Shown here piece by piece: positions 1 to 7,929 of a stretch of DNA of 13,873 nt. Within the stretch, counting starts at the first letter, position 1; every line of letters begins with the position of its first letter. The position numbers were made by a program, and so were the translations under genes. This stretch comes from ZC4RG35 sp964571765 (GTDB lineage: Bacteria > Actinomycetota > Acidimicrobiia > Spongiisociales > ZC4RG35). The DNA lies in assembly GCA_964571765.1 (NCBI GenBank), contig CAZNDH010000036.1:1-13873 (forward strand), written 5' to 3'. The notes below the pieces were generated by a model. The model was given only the letters and a program-made list of their open reading frames with translations. It was not told where the DNA came from and did not search any database.

Positions 1-8
1 GGCCAGGG

Positions 9-62
9 CTTCTACCGTCCCCCGGCACCCTTCTACCGTGGCTTCTACCGGATCTTCTACCG
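9..62 (+). repeat. Four CTTCTACCG direct repeats (putative integrase arm-type sites)
   Basis: The 9-mer CTTCTACCG occurs exactly at 9-17, 30-38, 42-50 and 54-62, with start-to-start spacing of 21, 12 and 12 bp. The last copy contains the stop codon of the adjacent integrase (57-59 on the minus strand). The same repeat with the same 21/12 spacing recurs beside the second integrase at 12007-12048. Short, regularly spaced direct repeats between the attachment core and int are what arm-type binding sites of a tyrosine integrase look like. The binding role is inferred. Confidence 0.6.
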
Positions 63-1196
63 GCTCCCGGCGATCAGCTTCTCGAAGACCCGGGCGGCTT
101 CGGCTTGCATCCCGGGGAGCACGTGTTGGTAGGTGTCGATGGTGAACGCCGGATTGCCGTGACCCAGCCGTTCACTCACCACCTTGACTGGAACGCCGGC
201 TTTGATCAGCAACGTGCCGTGGGTGTGGCGGACGTCGTGAAGACGAACCTTTGGTACTCCGGCGCGAACGACGACTCGTTCGAAGGCCTGCGAGATGGAA
301 TGGGGGTGAATCGGGTTGCCGTTCACGTCGGCGAACACCCAGTCTTCTGATTGGATGCCGACAGCAGCCCGTTGAGTTTTCTGCCACGCCTTCCAGGCGG
401 CCAGGACTGCGACGGTGGTGGGGTCGAGGTCGATCGCCCGACGGGAGTTGTTGGTCTTGCCTCGCGACTCGTGCAGCTCGTATCCGATGGAGACAAGACC
501 AGGATTGATCGAGAGCGTCGCGGACCCAAGGTCGACGTCGGCCCACTGCAATCCGAGCAGCTCGCTGCGGCGGAGTCACGTGTTGGCGAGCAGCCCCATC
601 GCTGGGAACAGTCTGTGGCCGGCAGCTTCGCGGAGAAACGCCTGCAGTTCCTGGGCTGTCCAGGCTTGTTGTTCCACCTTGGGGATCGACCGCACCTTGG
701 GGGCGTGGGCCACCAGAGCGACGTTTCGTGTCACGATCCCACGACGCACGGCATCGTTGAGTGCGCCGCGGATGATGAGATGGATCTCCAACACTGTCTT
801 CGGTGCCAGCGGCCGCTTCTCGTTCCGCGGATGCAGTTTCTCGTCGTAGAGCTTCTCGAGGTGATGGGGTCGAAGGCGGCGGATCGGGACACTCGCGAGA
901 GTAGGGAGAATGTGTCGTTCGATCTTGCGGCGATACCCGTCCCACGTGCTGTGCGCCAAGGCGACCTTCTTGGCCGGCAGCCAACGCGCCGTCAGATAGA
1001 CCCCGACTGTGAGCGACCGAGCGTCGTCCTGTCGGCCGTTCAACTCCGCGGCCAAGCTCGCCGCCAGCCGCTCGGCGTCCTCCCGACTGGTGCCGGCAGG
1101 GTGCCAACGTCGCCGCTCCTTCCCAGTCACCGGATCCAGGCCTTCGTACACGATCGCATACCAGCGGTCACCTCTTCGGGCTACATAACCTCTCAC
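57..1196 (-). pseudogene. Tyrosine site-specific integrase, interrupted by one in-frame TGA
   Basis: This would be a phage-type integrase of 379 residues, recombining the element with a tRNA-fMet site. The likely start is GTG at 1196-1194, giving MRGYVARRGDRW, an N-terminal arm-binding domain typical of actinobacterial integrases. It is followed by a core-binding SAM-like domain (STWDGYRRKIERHI) and the catalytic domain. Catalytic features are visible: RRSELLGL (Arg I), the Lys of SRGK, HDVRH (His-x-x-Arg), LGHGN, and the Tyr of DTYQHV. The frame is continuous except for TGA at 578-576, exactly where the second integrase has Gly of TGMRRSE. A single G-to-T change of GGA would explain it. The downstream part could restart at TTG 551, but that product lacks Arg I and should be inactive. 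The Shine-Dalgarno also looks weakened (GCAG where the second copy has GGAG). It ends inside a CTTCTACCG repeat. The nonsense base could be a sequencing error. Confidence 0.85.
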
Positions 1197-1229
1197 GAGG
1201 ATCTGCTTTCCGAGTGCCCGACCGTCGGG

Positions 1230-1351
1230 AACCCGGTAGAAGGATCGGTAGAAGCCGGTCGAACAGCACTGGACTCTCTGTTCGTGTTTCGGCGAAGCCC
1301 TGGTCAACAGAGTGCAATGGTTCGCTCGCAGGATTGAGAACCCGGTAGAAG
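1230..1351 (-). repeat. Three inverted CGGTAGAAG repeats upstream of integrase 1
   Basis: CGGTAGAAG, the reverse complement of the repeat at 9-62, occurs at 1234-1242, 1246-1254 (12-bp spacing) and 1343-1351. The first and third are part of a longer shared 13-mer AACCCGGTAGAAG (1230-1242, 1339-1351). The first two lie about 40-60 bases upstream of the GTG start of integrase 1, where a promoter would sit, so integrase binding could repress its own gene. The same arrangement recurs upstream of integrase 2. The function is inferred. Confidence 0.55.
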
Positions 1352-1536
1352 CGCCTCGGCCGACCGGTGCGTGCTCATCGCTTTGCTGGCGACAGGATCC
1401 GCCATCTGGCCGTTAACAACGCGTCAAGGCGGGGGACATACCAGGGCATGAGTGACCACAGTGGAATGTGGTATCGATGCGTGCTCATCAGGAGGTCGAA
1501 GAATCGGATGGCACCCGCAACACGACGAGCAGTGAA

Positions 1537-1746
1537 TCACTCCGCCTGAGGGTTGATCAGCGGTGTCGTGTCGACGGGGTACTTCACGCGTATCTCGGTG
1601 CCGCTCATCTTGACGGCGAGGAGGAGGTTCTTCATGCCTTCGCCCGGTGCGAGTGGCGACCGAATACGCCCGGTCAGCTCCCGGTGACGCTGGTCCGTGA
1701 GGTTGATCTCGCTGACTCCGTAGTTCCGATCTGTCGGCCACTCATC
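1537..1746 (-). pseudogene. Orphan 3' end of an unidentified gene
   Basis: Reading leftward from about 1746 to TGA at 1539-1537 gives about 69 codons with the G/C-rich third positions of real genes here. The peptide is well balanced: it begins DEWPTDRNYGVSEINLTD and ends KYPVDTTPLINPQAE. Upstream of 1746 the frame stays open to 1896, but it runs antisense through the trkH 5' end and turns into low-complexity Arg/Pro-rich sequence, with no start codon near the junction. It therefore looks like the C-terminal remnant of a gene cut off where the K+ cargo begins. I do not recognise the family. An internal ATG exists but has no clear ribosome binding site. Confidence 0.35.
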
Positions 1747-1760
1747 AGATAGGTGTCCCT

Positions 1761-3170
1761 GTGGCCGTCCGTGTAAAGCAGGGATCCGCCACGTCTCGGA
1801 TCGGCCGAGGCACCGCCTTATTGACGCGGTTGTTGCGACCGTCGTTCCGGCTGCGGCATCCGGCTCAGGTGGTCGTGGTCGCCTTTGCTGCGGCAATCCT
1901 GCTGGGGACCTTCTTGCTTTCCCTTCCTGCTGCCACTACCGGTCCGGGGCGTGCCACGCTTCTCGAGGCTCTCTTCACGTCTACGTCGGCGGTGTGCGTC
2001 ACGGGGCTGATCGTTGTGGACACTCCCGGGTACTGGTCGGCGTTTGGCCATGGTGTGATCCTCGGGCTAATCCAGCTGGGGGGCTTTGGGATCATGACCG
2101 CGGCTTCGGTGCTCGGGTTGGTCGTGTCGCGTCGTCTAGGACTGCGTTCCAGGCTCACCGCTGCGGCGGAGACGGGAAGCGTCGGCATCGGTGACGTCCG
2201 AGCACTCTTGCTCGGGGTCGCTCGAACGACTCTCTTCGTGGAGGTGGCCGTGGCGGTGTTGTTGATCCTCCGGCTTTGGAGCGCCTACGACACGTCCGTC
2301 GGCGAGGGCATCTGGCTTGGAGTGTTCCATGCGGTCTCTGCGTTCAACAACGCCGGCTTTTCTCTCTACTCGGACAGCTTGATGGGGTTCGTCGCCGACC
2401 CCTGGATCATCCTTCCGGTTTCGGTGGCTGTCATCCTGGGTGGTGTTGGCTTCCCGGTCATTCTGGAGATCTGGCGGAACAACAAGGCCCGCAGTGGGTG
2501 GACGCTTCACACCAAGATCACCTTGTGGATGACGGCGCTACTCCTGGTCGGGGGGACGATCTTCGTCACCGCCATGGAGTGGGGGAACCCCGCCACCCTC
2601 GGCAGTCTCGACGGACCGGGGAAGGTGCTCGGCGGCTTCTTCCAGGCAGTGATGCCCCGGACGGCGGGCTTCAACAGTGTCGATATCGGATCCTTGTCTC
2701 CCGCGACCCTTTTGGGGCTCGTCGTGATGATGTTCATCGGCGGGAGTAGTGCCGGAACCGCTGGCGGGATCAAGGTCACCACCTTCGCCGTGCTGCTGTT
2801 CGTGATCATCGCCGAGGCACGCGGGGACAACGAAGTGTCCGCATTCGGACGTCAGGTGCCACGGGCGATCCAACGCCAGGCGCTCACCGTTGCTTTGACT
2901 GCGGTCGCAGCAGTAGTCATCTCCACCCTGTTCCTGCTGATAATCACCGCGTTCCACCTCGACGAGGTCCTCTTCGAAGTGGTGTCCGCCTTCGCCACGG
3001 TCGGTCTCTCGACGGGGATAACCGCTGACCTTCCGGGTGTGGGAAAGGTGCTCCTCACCGTCTTGATGTTTGTGGGCCGGCTGGGTCCGGTGACTCTCGC
3101 CACTGCCCTAGCCTTGAGACAGCGCCAACGAATGTTCGCCTATCCCGAGGAGCAGCCGATCATTGGCTAG
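1761..3170 (+). CDS. TrkH/KtrB-family potassium channel subunit
   Basis: This is the membrane translocating subunit of a Ktr/Trk K+ uptake system (469 residues as called from GTG 1761). It has the four-fold repeated M1-P-M2 layout of the superfamily, with selectivity-filter glycines in four P-loops: TSTSAVCVTG (Gly82), SAFNNAGF (Gly199), MPRTAGFN (Gly303) and FATVGLSTG (Gly415). The intramembrane loop GGSSAGTAGGIK after the third repeat is also present. It partners with the RCK protein encoded next, whose TTG start overlaps this stop by 8 nt. The size fits KtrB (about 450) or TrkH (about 480), so I leave the symbol open. The start is uncertain: GTG 1761 has only a weak GGTG upstream, and TTG 1819 would shorten the protein by 19 residues without touching the membrane region. 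It is the first gene of the K+ operon. Confidence 0.93.
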   Translation: MAVRVKQGSATSRIGRGTALLTRLLRPSFRLRHPAQVVVVAFAAAILLGTFLLSLPAATTGPGRATLLEALFTSTSAVCVTGLIVVDTPGYWSAFGHGVILGLIQLGGFGIMTAASVLGLVVSRRLGLRSRLTAAAETGSVGIGDVRALLLGVARTTLFVEVAVAVLLILRLWSAYDTSVGEGIWLGVFHAVSAFNNAGFSLYSDSLMGFVADPWIILPVSVAVILGGVGFPVILEIWRNNKARSGWTLHTKITLWMTALLLVGGTIFVTAMEWGNPATLGSLDGPGKVLGGFFQAVMPRTAGFNSVDIGSLSPATLLGLVVMMFIGGSSAGTAGGIKVTTFAVLLFVIIAEARGDNEVSAFGRQVPRAIQRQALTVALTAVAAVVISTLFLLIITAFHLDEVLFEVVSAFATVGLSTGITADLPGVGKVLLTVLMFVGRLGPVTLATALALRQRQRMFAYPEEQPIIG

Positions 3171-3957
3171 ACAGGACCACCGACTGCCCGGCGTCGTCGT
3201 CATTGGCCTCGGCCGGTTCGGACGAGCCCTCGCCCTCGAGTTGGAGTCCGGCGGGACCGAGGTGTTGGGCATCGACGCCAATTCAGAGCTGGTTCAATCG
3301 CTCTCCGGCCAGCTCACGCACCTGGTGGTCGCGGACTCCACCAAAGAGGAGGCGCTCCGCCAGCTGTCGGTTCACGAGTTCGAGCAGGTCGTGGTGGGCA
3401 TCGGCTCCGACATCGAAGCGAGCATCCTCACCACCTCCCTGGTGCTGGGTTTCGGCGTGCCAAATGTGTGGGCCAAGGCGATCAGCGACGCCCACGGAAG
3501 GATCCTCCATCAACTGGGGGTCGGCCATGTGGTCTATCCGGAACATGACATGGGTCGACGTCTCGCCCACCTGGTGCGAGGCAAGATGCTCGACTTCGTC
3601 GAGTTCGAGGACAACTTCGCTTTGGTGAAGACGACCCCGCCCGCTGAAGTGATCGGCAAGCCGCTGGGCGAGACTGGAGTTCGCGGCAAGCACGGGATCA
3701 CGGTGGTCGGGGTGAAGCCGAAGGGCGGCATCTTCACCTATGCCACCGCCGAGACCGTGCTCCANNNNNNNNNNNNNNNNNNNNNNNNNNNNNNNNNNNN
3801 NNNNNNNNNNNNNNNNNNNNNNNNNNNNNNNNNNNNNNNNNNNNNNNNNNNNNNNNNNNNNNNNGCCGCCGGCTACGTGGTGTTCTGCGATCGGGTGGTC
3901 GGCGCCGCCCCTGTAGAGGTCCGTCGCCAAAGCGTGGAGGCGGACGGCGATGATTGA
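3163..3957 (+). CDS. TrkA/KtrA-type RCK regulatory subunit (contains a 100-N gap)
   Basis: This is a cytoplasmic gating subunit for the TrkH/KtrB channel, which binds nucleotides and assembles as a ring under the channel. The Rossmann RCK-N domain is clear: VVVIGLGRFG (GxGxxG, residues 11-20), an acidic residue at the end of strand 2 (GIDAN, Asp38), and the family segment ending GHVVYPEHDMG. An RCK-C (TrkA-C) domain begins near residue 145 and runs into the gap (3765-3864, residues 201-234). The 30 residues after the gap stay in frame and end at TGA 3955-3957, overlapping kdpF by 8 nt, like the preceding junction. They do not look like a typical RCK-C end, so the gap size is unreliable and the tail could even belong to another small gene. 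The TTG start at 3163 has GAGGAG 10 nt upstream (3147-3152). Confidence 0.85.
   Translation: MARQDHRLPGVVVIGLGRFGRALALELESGGTEVLGIDANSELVQSLSGQLTHLVVADSTKEEALRQLSVHEFEQVVVGIGSDIEASILTTSLVLGFGVPNVWAKAISDAHGRILHQLGVGHVVYPEHDMGRRLAHLVRGKMLDFVEFEDNFALVKTTPPAEVIGKPLGETGVRGKHGITVVGVKPKGGIFTYATAETVLXXXXXXXXXXXXXXXXXXXXXXXXXXXXXXXXXXAAGYVVFCDRVVGAAPVEVRRQSVEADGDD
3765..3864. other. Scaffold gap (100 N) inside the TrkA/KtrA gene
   Basis: Exactly 100 Ns form a placeholder length. Unlike the second gap, the flanking bases show no shared overlap, so real sequence of unknown length is missing here, within or just after the RCK-C domain. Confidence 0.95.
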
Positions 3958-4036
3958 GAACTTGGTCGGTCTGGCGGTCGGGATAGCCCTCCTCGTCTAC
4001 CTACTGTTGGCGTTGCTCGACCCGGACCGGTTCTGA
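3950..4036 (+). CDS. kdpF: KdpF, small membrane subunit of the Kdp K+ pump
   Basis: This is a 28-residue, single-pass membrane peptide that stabilises the KdpABC complex. It starts MIENLVGLAVGIALL, has one hydrophobic helix (about residues 5-24), and ends with the family-typical short tail LLDPDRF (E. coli KdpF has 29 residues). ATG 3950 lies inside the end of the upstream frame (8-nt overlap), and its TGA (4034-4036) shares one base with the kdpA start (TGATG), so it is probably translated by coupling. Position, size and tail together make the call firm despite the short length. Confidence 0.9.
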   Translation: MIENLVGLAVGIALLVYLLLALLDPDRF

Positions 4037-5739
4037 TGGCTGCCCAGTGGATCATCCTGGGGACCCTCGTCGGGCTGGTTCTGATCGCCGCTCCGCCGCT
4101 CGGCCGCTACTTGGCCGCAGTCCTAGGCTCAGGTCCCGCTCCCGGTGATCGGGTGTTCCTGCCGATCGAGCGTCTCGTCTACCGCTCGGTGGGGGTCGAC
4201 TCCGGCCGGGAGCAGCGTTGGACGGGATACGCCTTCTCGCTGTTGGCGTTCAGCCTGGTCTCTGTCCTCGTTCTCTACGGGATCCTCCGCTTCCAGGGTG
4301 TGCTGCCGTTCAACCCCGACGAGCTGCTCGGTGTGGACCCGCTGCTCGCCCTGAACGTGGCGGTTTCGTTCGTCGCCAACACCAACTGGCAGAACTACGG
4401 GGGTGAGGCGACCCTCTCCCACTTCTCTCAATCGGTTGGTCTGGTGACCCAGAACTTCGTGTCCGCCTCGGCAGGTCTCGGGGTGATGGCAGCCCTGATC
4501 AGGGGTTTGGCGCAGAGACGACGAGACACCGTGGGGAACTTCTGGGTCGATCTCACCCGAATCACCACCAGGCTTCTCCTGCCTCTGAGCATCCTGATCG
4601 CACTCGCTCTGGTTACCCAGGGTGTGACCCAGAACACCACCGGAGCTCAGCAAGTGGCCACCGTGGACGGGGGAACCCAGCTCATCCCCGGCGGCCCGGT
4701 GGCATCCCAGATCGCCATCAAACAGCTCGGAACCAACGGAGGCGGGTTCTTCAACACCAACTCTGCTCATCCCTTCGAGAACCCAACCGGAATCAGCAAT
4801 CTCATCGAGCTGGCGGCGATCGTCCTCATCCCCTTCGCCGCCCCCTTCACGTACGGGGCGATGGTCGAACGCCGCCGGCAGGGTTGGGCGGTGTTCTGGG
4901 CGATGCTCATCCTTTGGCTCGCCAGCGTCGGGTTGGCGGTCGCCGCCGAGACCTCCGGCAATCCGGCACTGGAGGCATACGGCGTCGACCAGCAGGCATC
5001 GGAGAGCTCGCCCGGGGGGAACCTCGAAGGCAAGGAGGTGAGGTTCGGGCCTGGAATCTCGGCTTTGTGGGCGGCGTCGACGACGGCCACGTCCAACGGG
5101 TCGGTCAACTCGATGCACGACTCCTACACCCCAATCGGGGCGACTGTGACCCTCACCAACATGCTCCTCGGAGAGGTGAGTCCCGGCGGGATAGGAGTGG
5201 GACTCACCGGGATGCTGATCTTCGTGGTCCTCACCGTTTTTATCGCCGGTCTAATGGTGGGACGGACCCCGGAGCTGTTGGGAAAGAAGATCCAAGCCTC
5301 GGAGATGAAACTCGCCACCCTCTACCTGCTGGCGATGCCGGTCATGGTCCTGGGGATCACCGGCGTCGCTGTCCTCCTCCCTGAGGCGCTGGACGCCCGC
5401 ACCAACTCGGGCGCTTGGGGATTGGCGGAGATCCTCTACGGGGTCGCCTCGCCGGCGAACAACAACGGTTCGGCGTTCGCCGGTCTCTCCTCTAACACGC
5501 CCTTTTTCAACCTGACCCAGGCACTGGCGATGCTGGTGGGTCGGTTCTTCCTCATCATCCCGGTGCTGGCCATCGGCGGGTCGCTGGCGGGCAAGCAGGC
5601 AGCGGAGGCAAGCGAAGGGTCCTTCCCCACCGACAGCCCGCTCTTCGTCGGTTTGCTCCTGGCGGTCATCGTGATCGTCGCCGGCCTCACCTTCTTCCCT
5701 GCCCTCTCCCTGGGGCCGCTGGTCGAGGCGCTGGGGTGA
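4036..5739 (+). CDS. kdpA: KdpA, K+-channel-like subunit of the KdpFABC ATPase
   Basis: This is the K+-selecting membrane subunit of the high-affinity pump (567 residues; E. coli 557). It is related to TrkH and has about ten membrane helices and four filter loops, all visible: NTNWQNYGGE (Gly122-123), GTNGGGFFNTNSAHPFENP (residues 232-250), TSNGSVNSMHDSY (Ser353-Asn354-Gly355) and NNNGSAFAG (residues 475-483). The conserved GEVSPGGIGVGLTGM stretch lies between the last two. It starts at ATG 4036, overlapping kdpF by one base, and ends 13 bases before kdpB. It appears intact. Confidence 0.98.
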   Translation: MAAQWIILGTLVGLVLIAAPPLGRYLAAVLGSGPAPGDRVFLPIERLVYRSVGVDSGREQRWTGYAFSLLAFSLVSVLVLYGILRFQGVLPFNPDELLGVDPLLALNVAVSFVANTNWQNYGGEATLSHFSQSVGLVTQNFVSASAGLGVMAALIRGLAQRRRDTVGNFWVDLTRITTRLLLPLSILIALALVTQGVTQNTTGAQQVATVDGGTQLIPGGPVASQIAIKQLGTNGGGFFNTNSAHPFENPTGISNLIELAAIVLIPFAAPFTYGAMVERRRQGWAVFWAMLILWLASVGLAVAAETSGNPALEAYGVDQQASESSPGGNLEGKEVRFGPGISALWAASTTATSNGSVNSMHDSYTPIGATVTLTNMLLGEVSPGGIGVGLTGMLIFVVLTVFIAGLMVGRTPELLGKKIQASEMKLATLYLLAMPVMVLGITGVAVLLPEALDARTNSGAWGLAEILYGVASPANNNGSAFAGLSSNTPFFNLTQALAMLVGRFFLIIPVLAIGGSLAGKQAAEASEGSFPTDSPLFVGLLLAVIVIVAGLTFFPALSLGPLVEALG

Positions 5740-5752
5740 TCGAGGTGAGATC

Positions 5753-7929
5753 GTGACCCGTACCACCCGGAAGATGTTCGATCCAGTGATCGTGCGGCGG
5801 GCGGCGGCCGACGCCGTGCGCAAGCTCGACCCCCGCCACCTTGCCCGCAACCCGGTGATCTTCGTGGTCGAGGTCGGCGCCGTGTTCACCACGGTGCTCT
5901 GGCTTCTCGACCGCGGGCCCGATCCTGGCTTTGGAGCGCAGGTGGTGGTGTGGCTCTGGGTCACGGTGCTCTTCGCCAACTTCGCCGAGGCGATGGCGGA
6001 GGGGAGGGGCAAGGCGCAGGCCGACTCGTTACGTCAGGCGCGCACGCTCACCGTCGCCAACCGGCGTCGACCCGACCGCCACATCGAGGTGGTGGCCGCC
6101 TCCTCCCTCAAAGTCGGCGACGTCGTGGTGGTCTCCGCCGGTGAAGTCATCCCCGGTGATGGTGAGGTGATCGAGGGTGTGGCCTCCGTCGACGAGTCGG
6201 CGGTCACCGGGGAGTCTGCGCCAGTGATCCGCGAGTCGGGCGGTGACCGGTCGGCGGTGACGGGAGGTACCCGGGTGCTGTCCGACGAGATCGTGGTCAG
6301 GATCACGGCTCAGGCCGGGGAGACGTTCCTCGACCGGATGATCTCACTGGTGGAGGGGGCAGAGCGGCAGAAGACCCCCAACGAGGTGGCGCTCAACATC
6401 CTCCTCGCCGGGCTCACCATCATCTTCCTCTTGGTCACCCTGTCTCTCCAGCCGCTCGCCGTGTACTCAGGAGCAGAGCAGGAGGTCCTGGTCCTAGTCG
6501 CACTACTGGTCACGCTCATCCCAACCACGATCGGGGCGCTCCTCTCAGCCATCGGCATCGCCGGCATGGACCGGCTCATCCAGGCCAATGTCCTCGCCAT
6601 GAGCGGCAGGGCGGTGGAAGCGGCCGGGGACTGCACCACACTCCTCCTTGACAAGACCGGCACCATCACCCTGGGCGACCGTCAGGCTCGCCATTTCGAG
6701 CCGGCGCCCGACGTCACCGAGGCCGAGCTGGCCGAGGCGGCCCAGCTGGCCAGTCTGGCCGACGAGACTCCGGAGGGCCGCTCCATAGTGGTCCTGGCAA
6801 AGGAGCGGTTTGGGTTCAGGGGCAGGGAGCTGGCCGGTGCCACCCTGGTCCCCTTCAGCGCGCACACCAGGATGAGCGGGGTCGACGTGGCCGGACGACG
6901 CATCCGCAAAGGAGCCGCTGACGCGGTGACCCGCTGGGTGGAAGAACAGGACGGCCTGGTGCCCGAAGAAGTAGCAAAGACGGTATCTCGGGCAGCGACC
7001 GAAGGCGCCACCCCATTGCTCGTCGCGGAAGGCGCCAAGGTCATGGGGACGGTGATCCTCCGGGACGTGGTCAAGTCGGGGATGGCCGAAAGGTTCGACC
7101 AGCTGCGGCGGCTGGGAATCCGCACCGTGATGATCACCGGTGACAACCCCCTGACCGCGGCCGCCATCGCCGAGGAGGCTGGCGTCGACGACTACCTGGC
7201 CGAGGCCACCCCCGAGGACAAGATGAAGCTGATCCGAAGGGAACAGGCCGGTGGTCGGCTGGTGGCGATGACCGGCGACGGCACCAACGACGCTCCCGCC
7301 CTCGCCCAAGCCGACGTAGGGGTGGCGATGAACACCGGGACCCAGGCTGCCAAGGAGGCGGGGAACATGGTCGACCTCGACTCCAACCCGACCAAGCTCA
7401 TCGAGATCGTCGAGATCGGAAAGCAGCTTCTCATCACCCGAGGCGCATTGACCACCTTCTCTATCGCCAACGACGTCGCCAAGTACTTCGCCATCATCCC
7501 GGCGATGTTCGCTGCGGTGATCCCGGCGCTCGACCGACTCAACCTCATGCGTCTGGAGAGCCCGCAGTCGGCGATCCTCTCCGCGGTGNNNNNNNNNNNN
7601 NNNNNNNNNNNNNNNNNNNNNNNNNNNNNNNNNNNNNNNNNNNNNNNNNNNNNNNNNNNNNNNNNNNNNNNNNNNNNNNNNNNNNNNNCCGACTCAACCT
7701 CATGCGTCTGGAGAGCCCGCAGTCGGCGATCCTCTCCGCGGTGATCTTCAACGCAGTCATCATCGTGGCTCTCATCCCCATAGCCCTGCGCGGAGTGCGC
7801 TTCCGGCCCGCCTCGGCTCCCGCCATCCTCCGACGCAACGTCACCATCTTCGGGGTGGGCGGTCTCCTGGTCCCGTTCCTGGGGATCAAGCTGATCGACC
7901 TGTTGGTGACCGGGATCGGGCTGGTCTGA
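5753..7929 (+). CDS. kdpB: KdpB, P-type ATPase subunit (interrupted by an artefactual gap)
   Basis: This is the catalytic P-type ATPase subunit that powers K+ import through KdpA. Hallmarks are DKTGTITLGD with phosphorylated Asp300, TGES at 152-155 (its Ser is the inhibitory phosphosite in E. coli), TGDNPLTAAAIAEEAGVDD, and hinge GDGTNDAPALAQADVGVAMN (residues 508-527). GTG 5753 follows GAGGTGAG (5742-5749). The gap 7589-7688 plus the repeated 55 bp after it (7689-7743) should be removed: 5753-7588 is exactly 612 codons and joins in frame to 7744-7929. This restores a 673-residue protein (E. coli 682) with a normal C-terminal membrane segment ending LLVTGIGLV. Read literally through the gap, the frame is lost. 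The stop shares a base with kdpC. Confidence 0.96.
7534..7743 (+). repeat. 55-bp exact duplication flanking a 100-N gap in kdpB
   Basis: Bases 7534-7588 and 7689-7743 are identical over 55 bp and flank 100 Ns (7589-7688). Both copies encode the same KdpB segment (RLNLMRLESPQSAILSAV). An overlap of exactly one assembler k-mer length (55) at abutting contig ends is best explained as two contigs that should have been merged. This is not a biological repeat. Confidence 0.93.

Larger units (their letters stand above)
1197..1760. other. Region between integrase 1 and the potassium operon
   Basis: About 560 bases separate the divergent integrase and trkH genes, apart from a gene fragment at 1537-1746. 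It holds the inverted integrase repeats (1230-1351), a 12-bp direct repeat TGCGTGCTCATC at 1368-1379 and 1478-1489, and a small inverted repeat CCACA/TGTGG around 1456-1471. The promoter of the K+ operon should be here or just inside the annotated trkH 5' end, but I see no convincing -35/-10 pair. I also see no match to the c-di-AMP (ydaO) riboswitch often found before K+ transporter genes. Confidence 0.4.

Noticed and set aside
9..62. Short CRISPR-like array
   Set aside because: Repeats are 9 bp with 3-12 bp between them, far below CRISPR repeat and spacer sizes, and no cas gene is present.
576..578. TGA recoded as glycine in the integrase (alternative genetic code)
   Set aside because: TGA replaces a Gly codon, as code 25 would read it, but kdpA, kdpB, kdpC, kdpD and kdpE all end in TGA at the expected family C-termini, and the genome is GC-rich with an actinobacterial-type tRNA.
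351..1337. Long plus-strand open frame opposite integrase 1
   Set aside because: It is the antisense shadow of the integrase, with no recognisable domain; the minus strand carries the conserved motifs.
1308..1760. c-di-AMP (ydaO) riboswitch upstream of the K+ operon
   Set aside because: Expected from the biology of Ktr/Kdp systems, but the conserved riboswitch core sequences are not visible here.
4129..5118. Long minus-strand open frame opposite kdpA
   Set aside because: It lies wholly antisense to well-conserved KdpA sequence and has biased Arg/Gly/Asp-rich composition typical of GC-rich shadow frames.
7534..7743. Biological tandem duplication within kdpB
   Set aside because: The repeat is exact, 55 bp, and placed precisely at the edges of a 100-N placeholder; merging it restores a normal KdpB.
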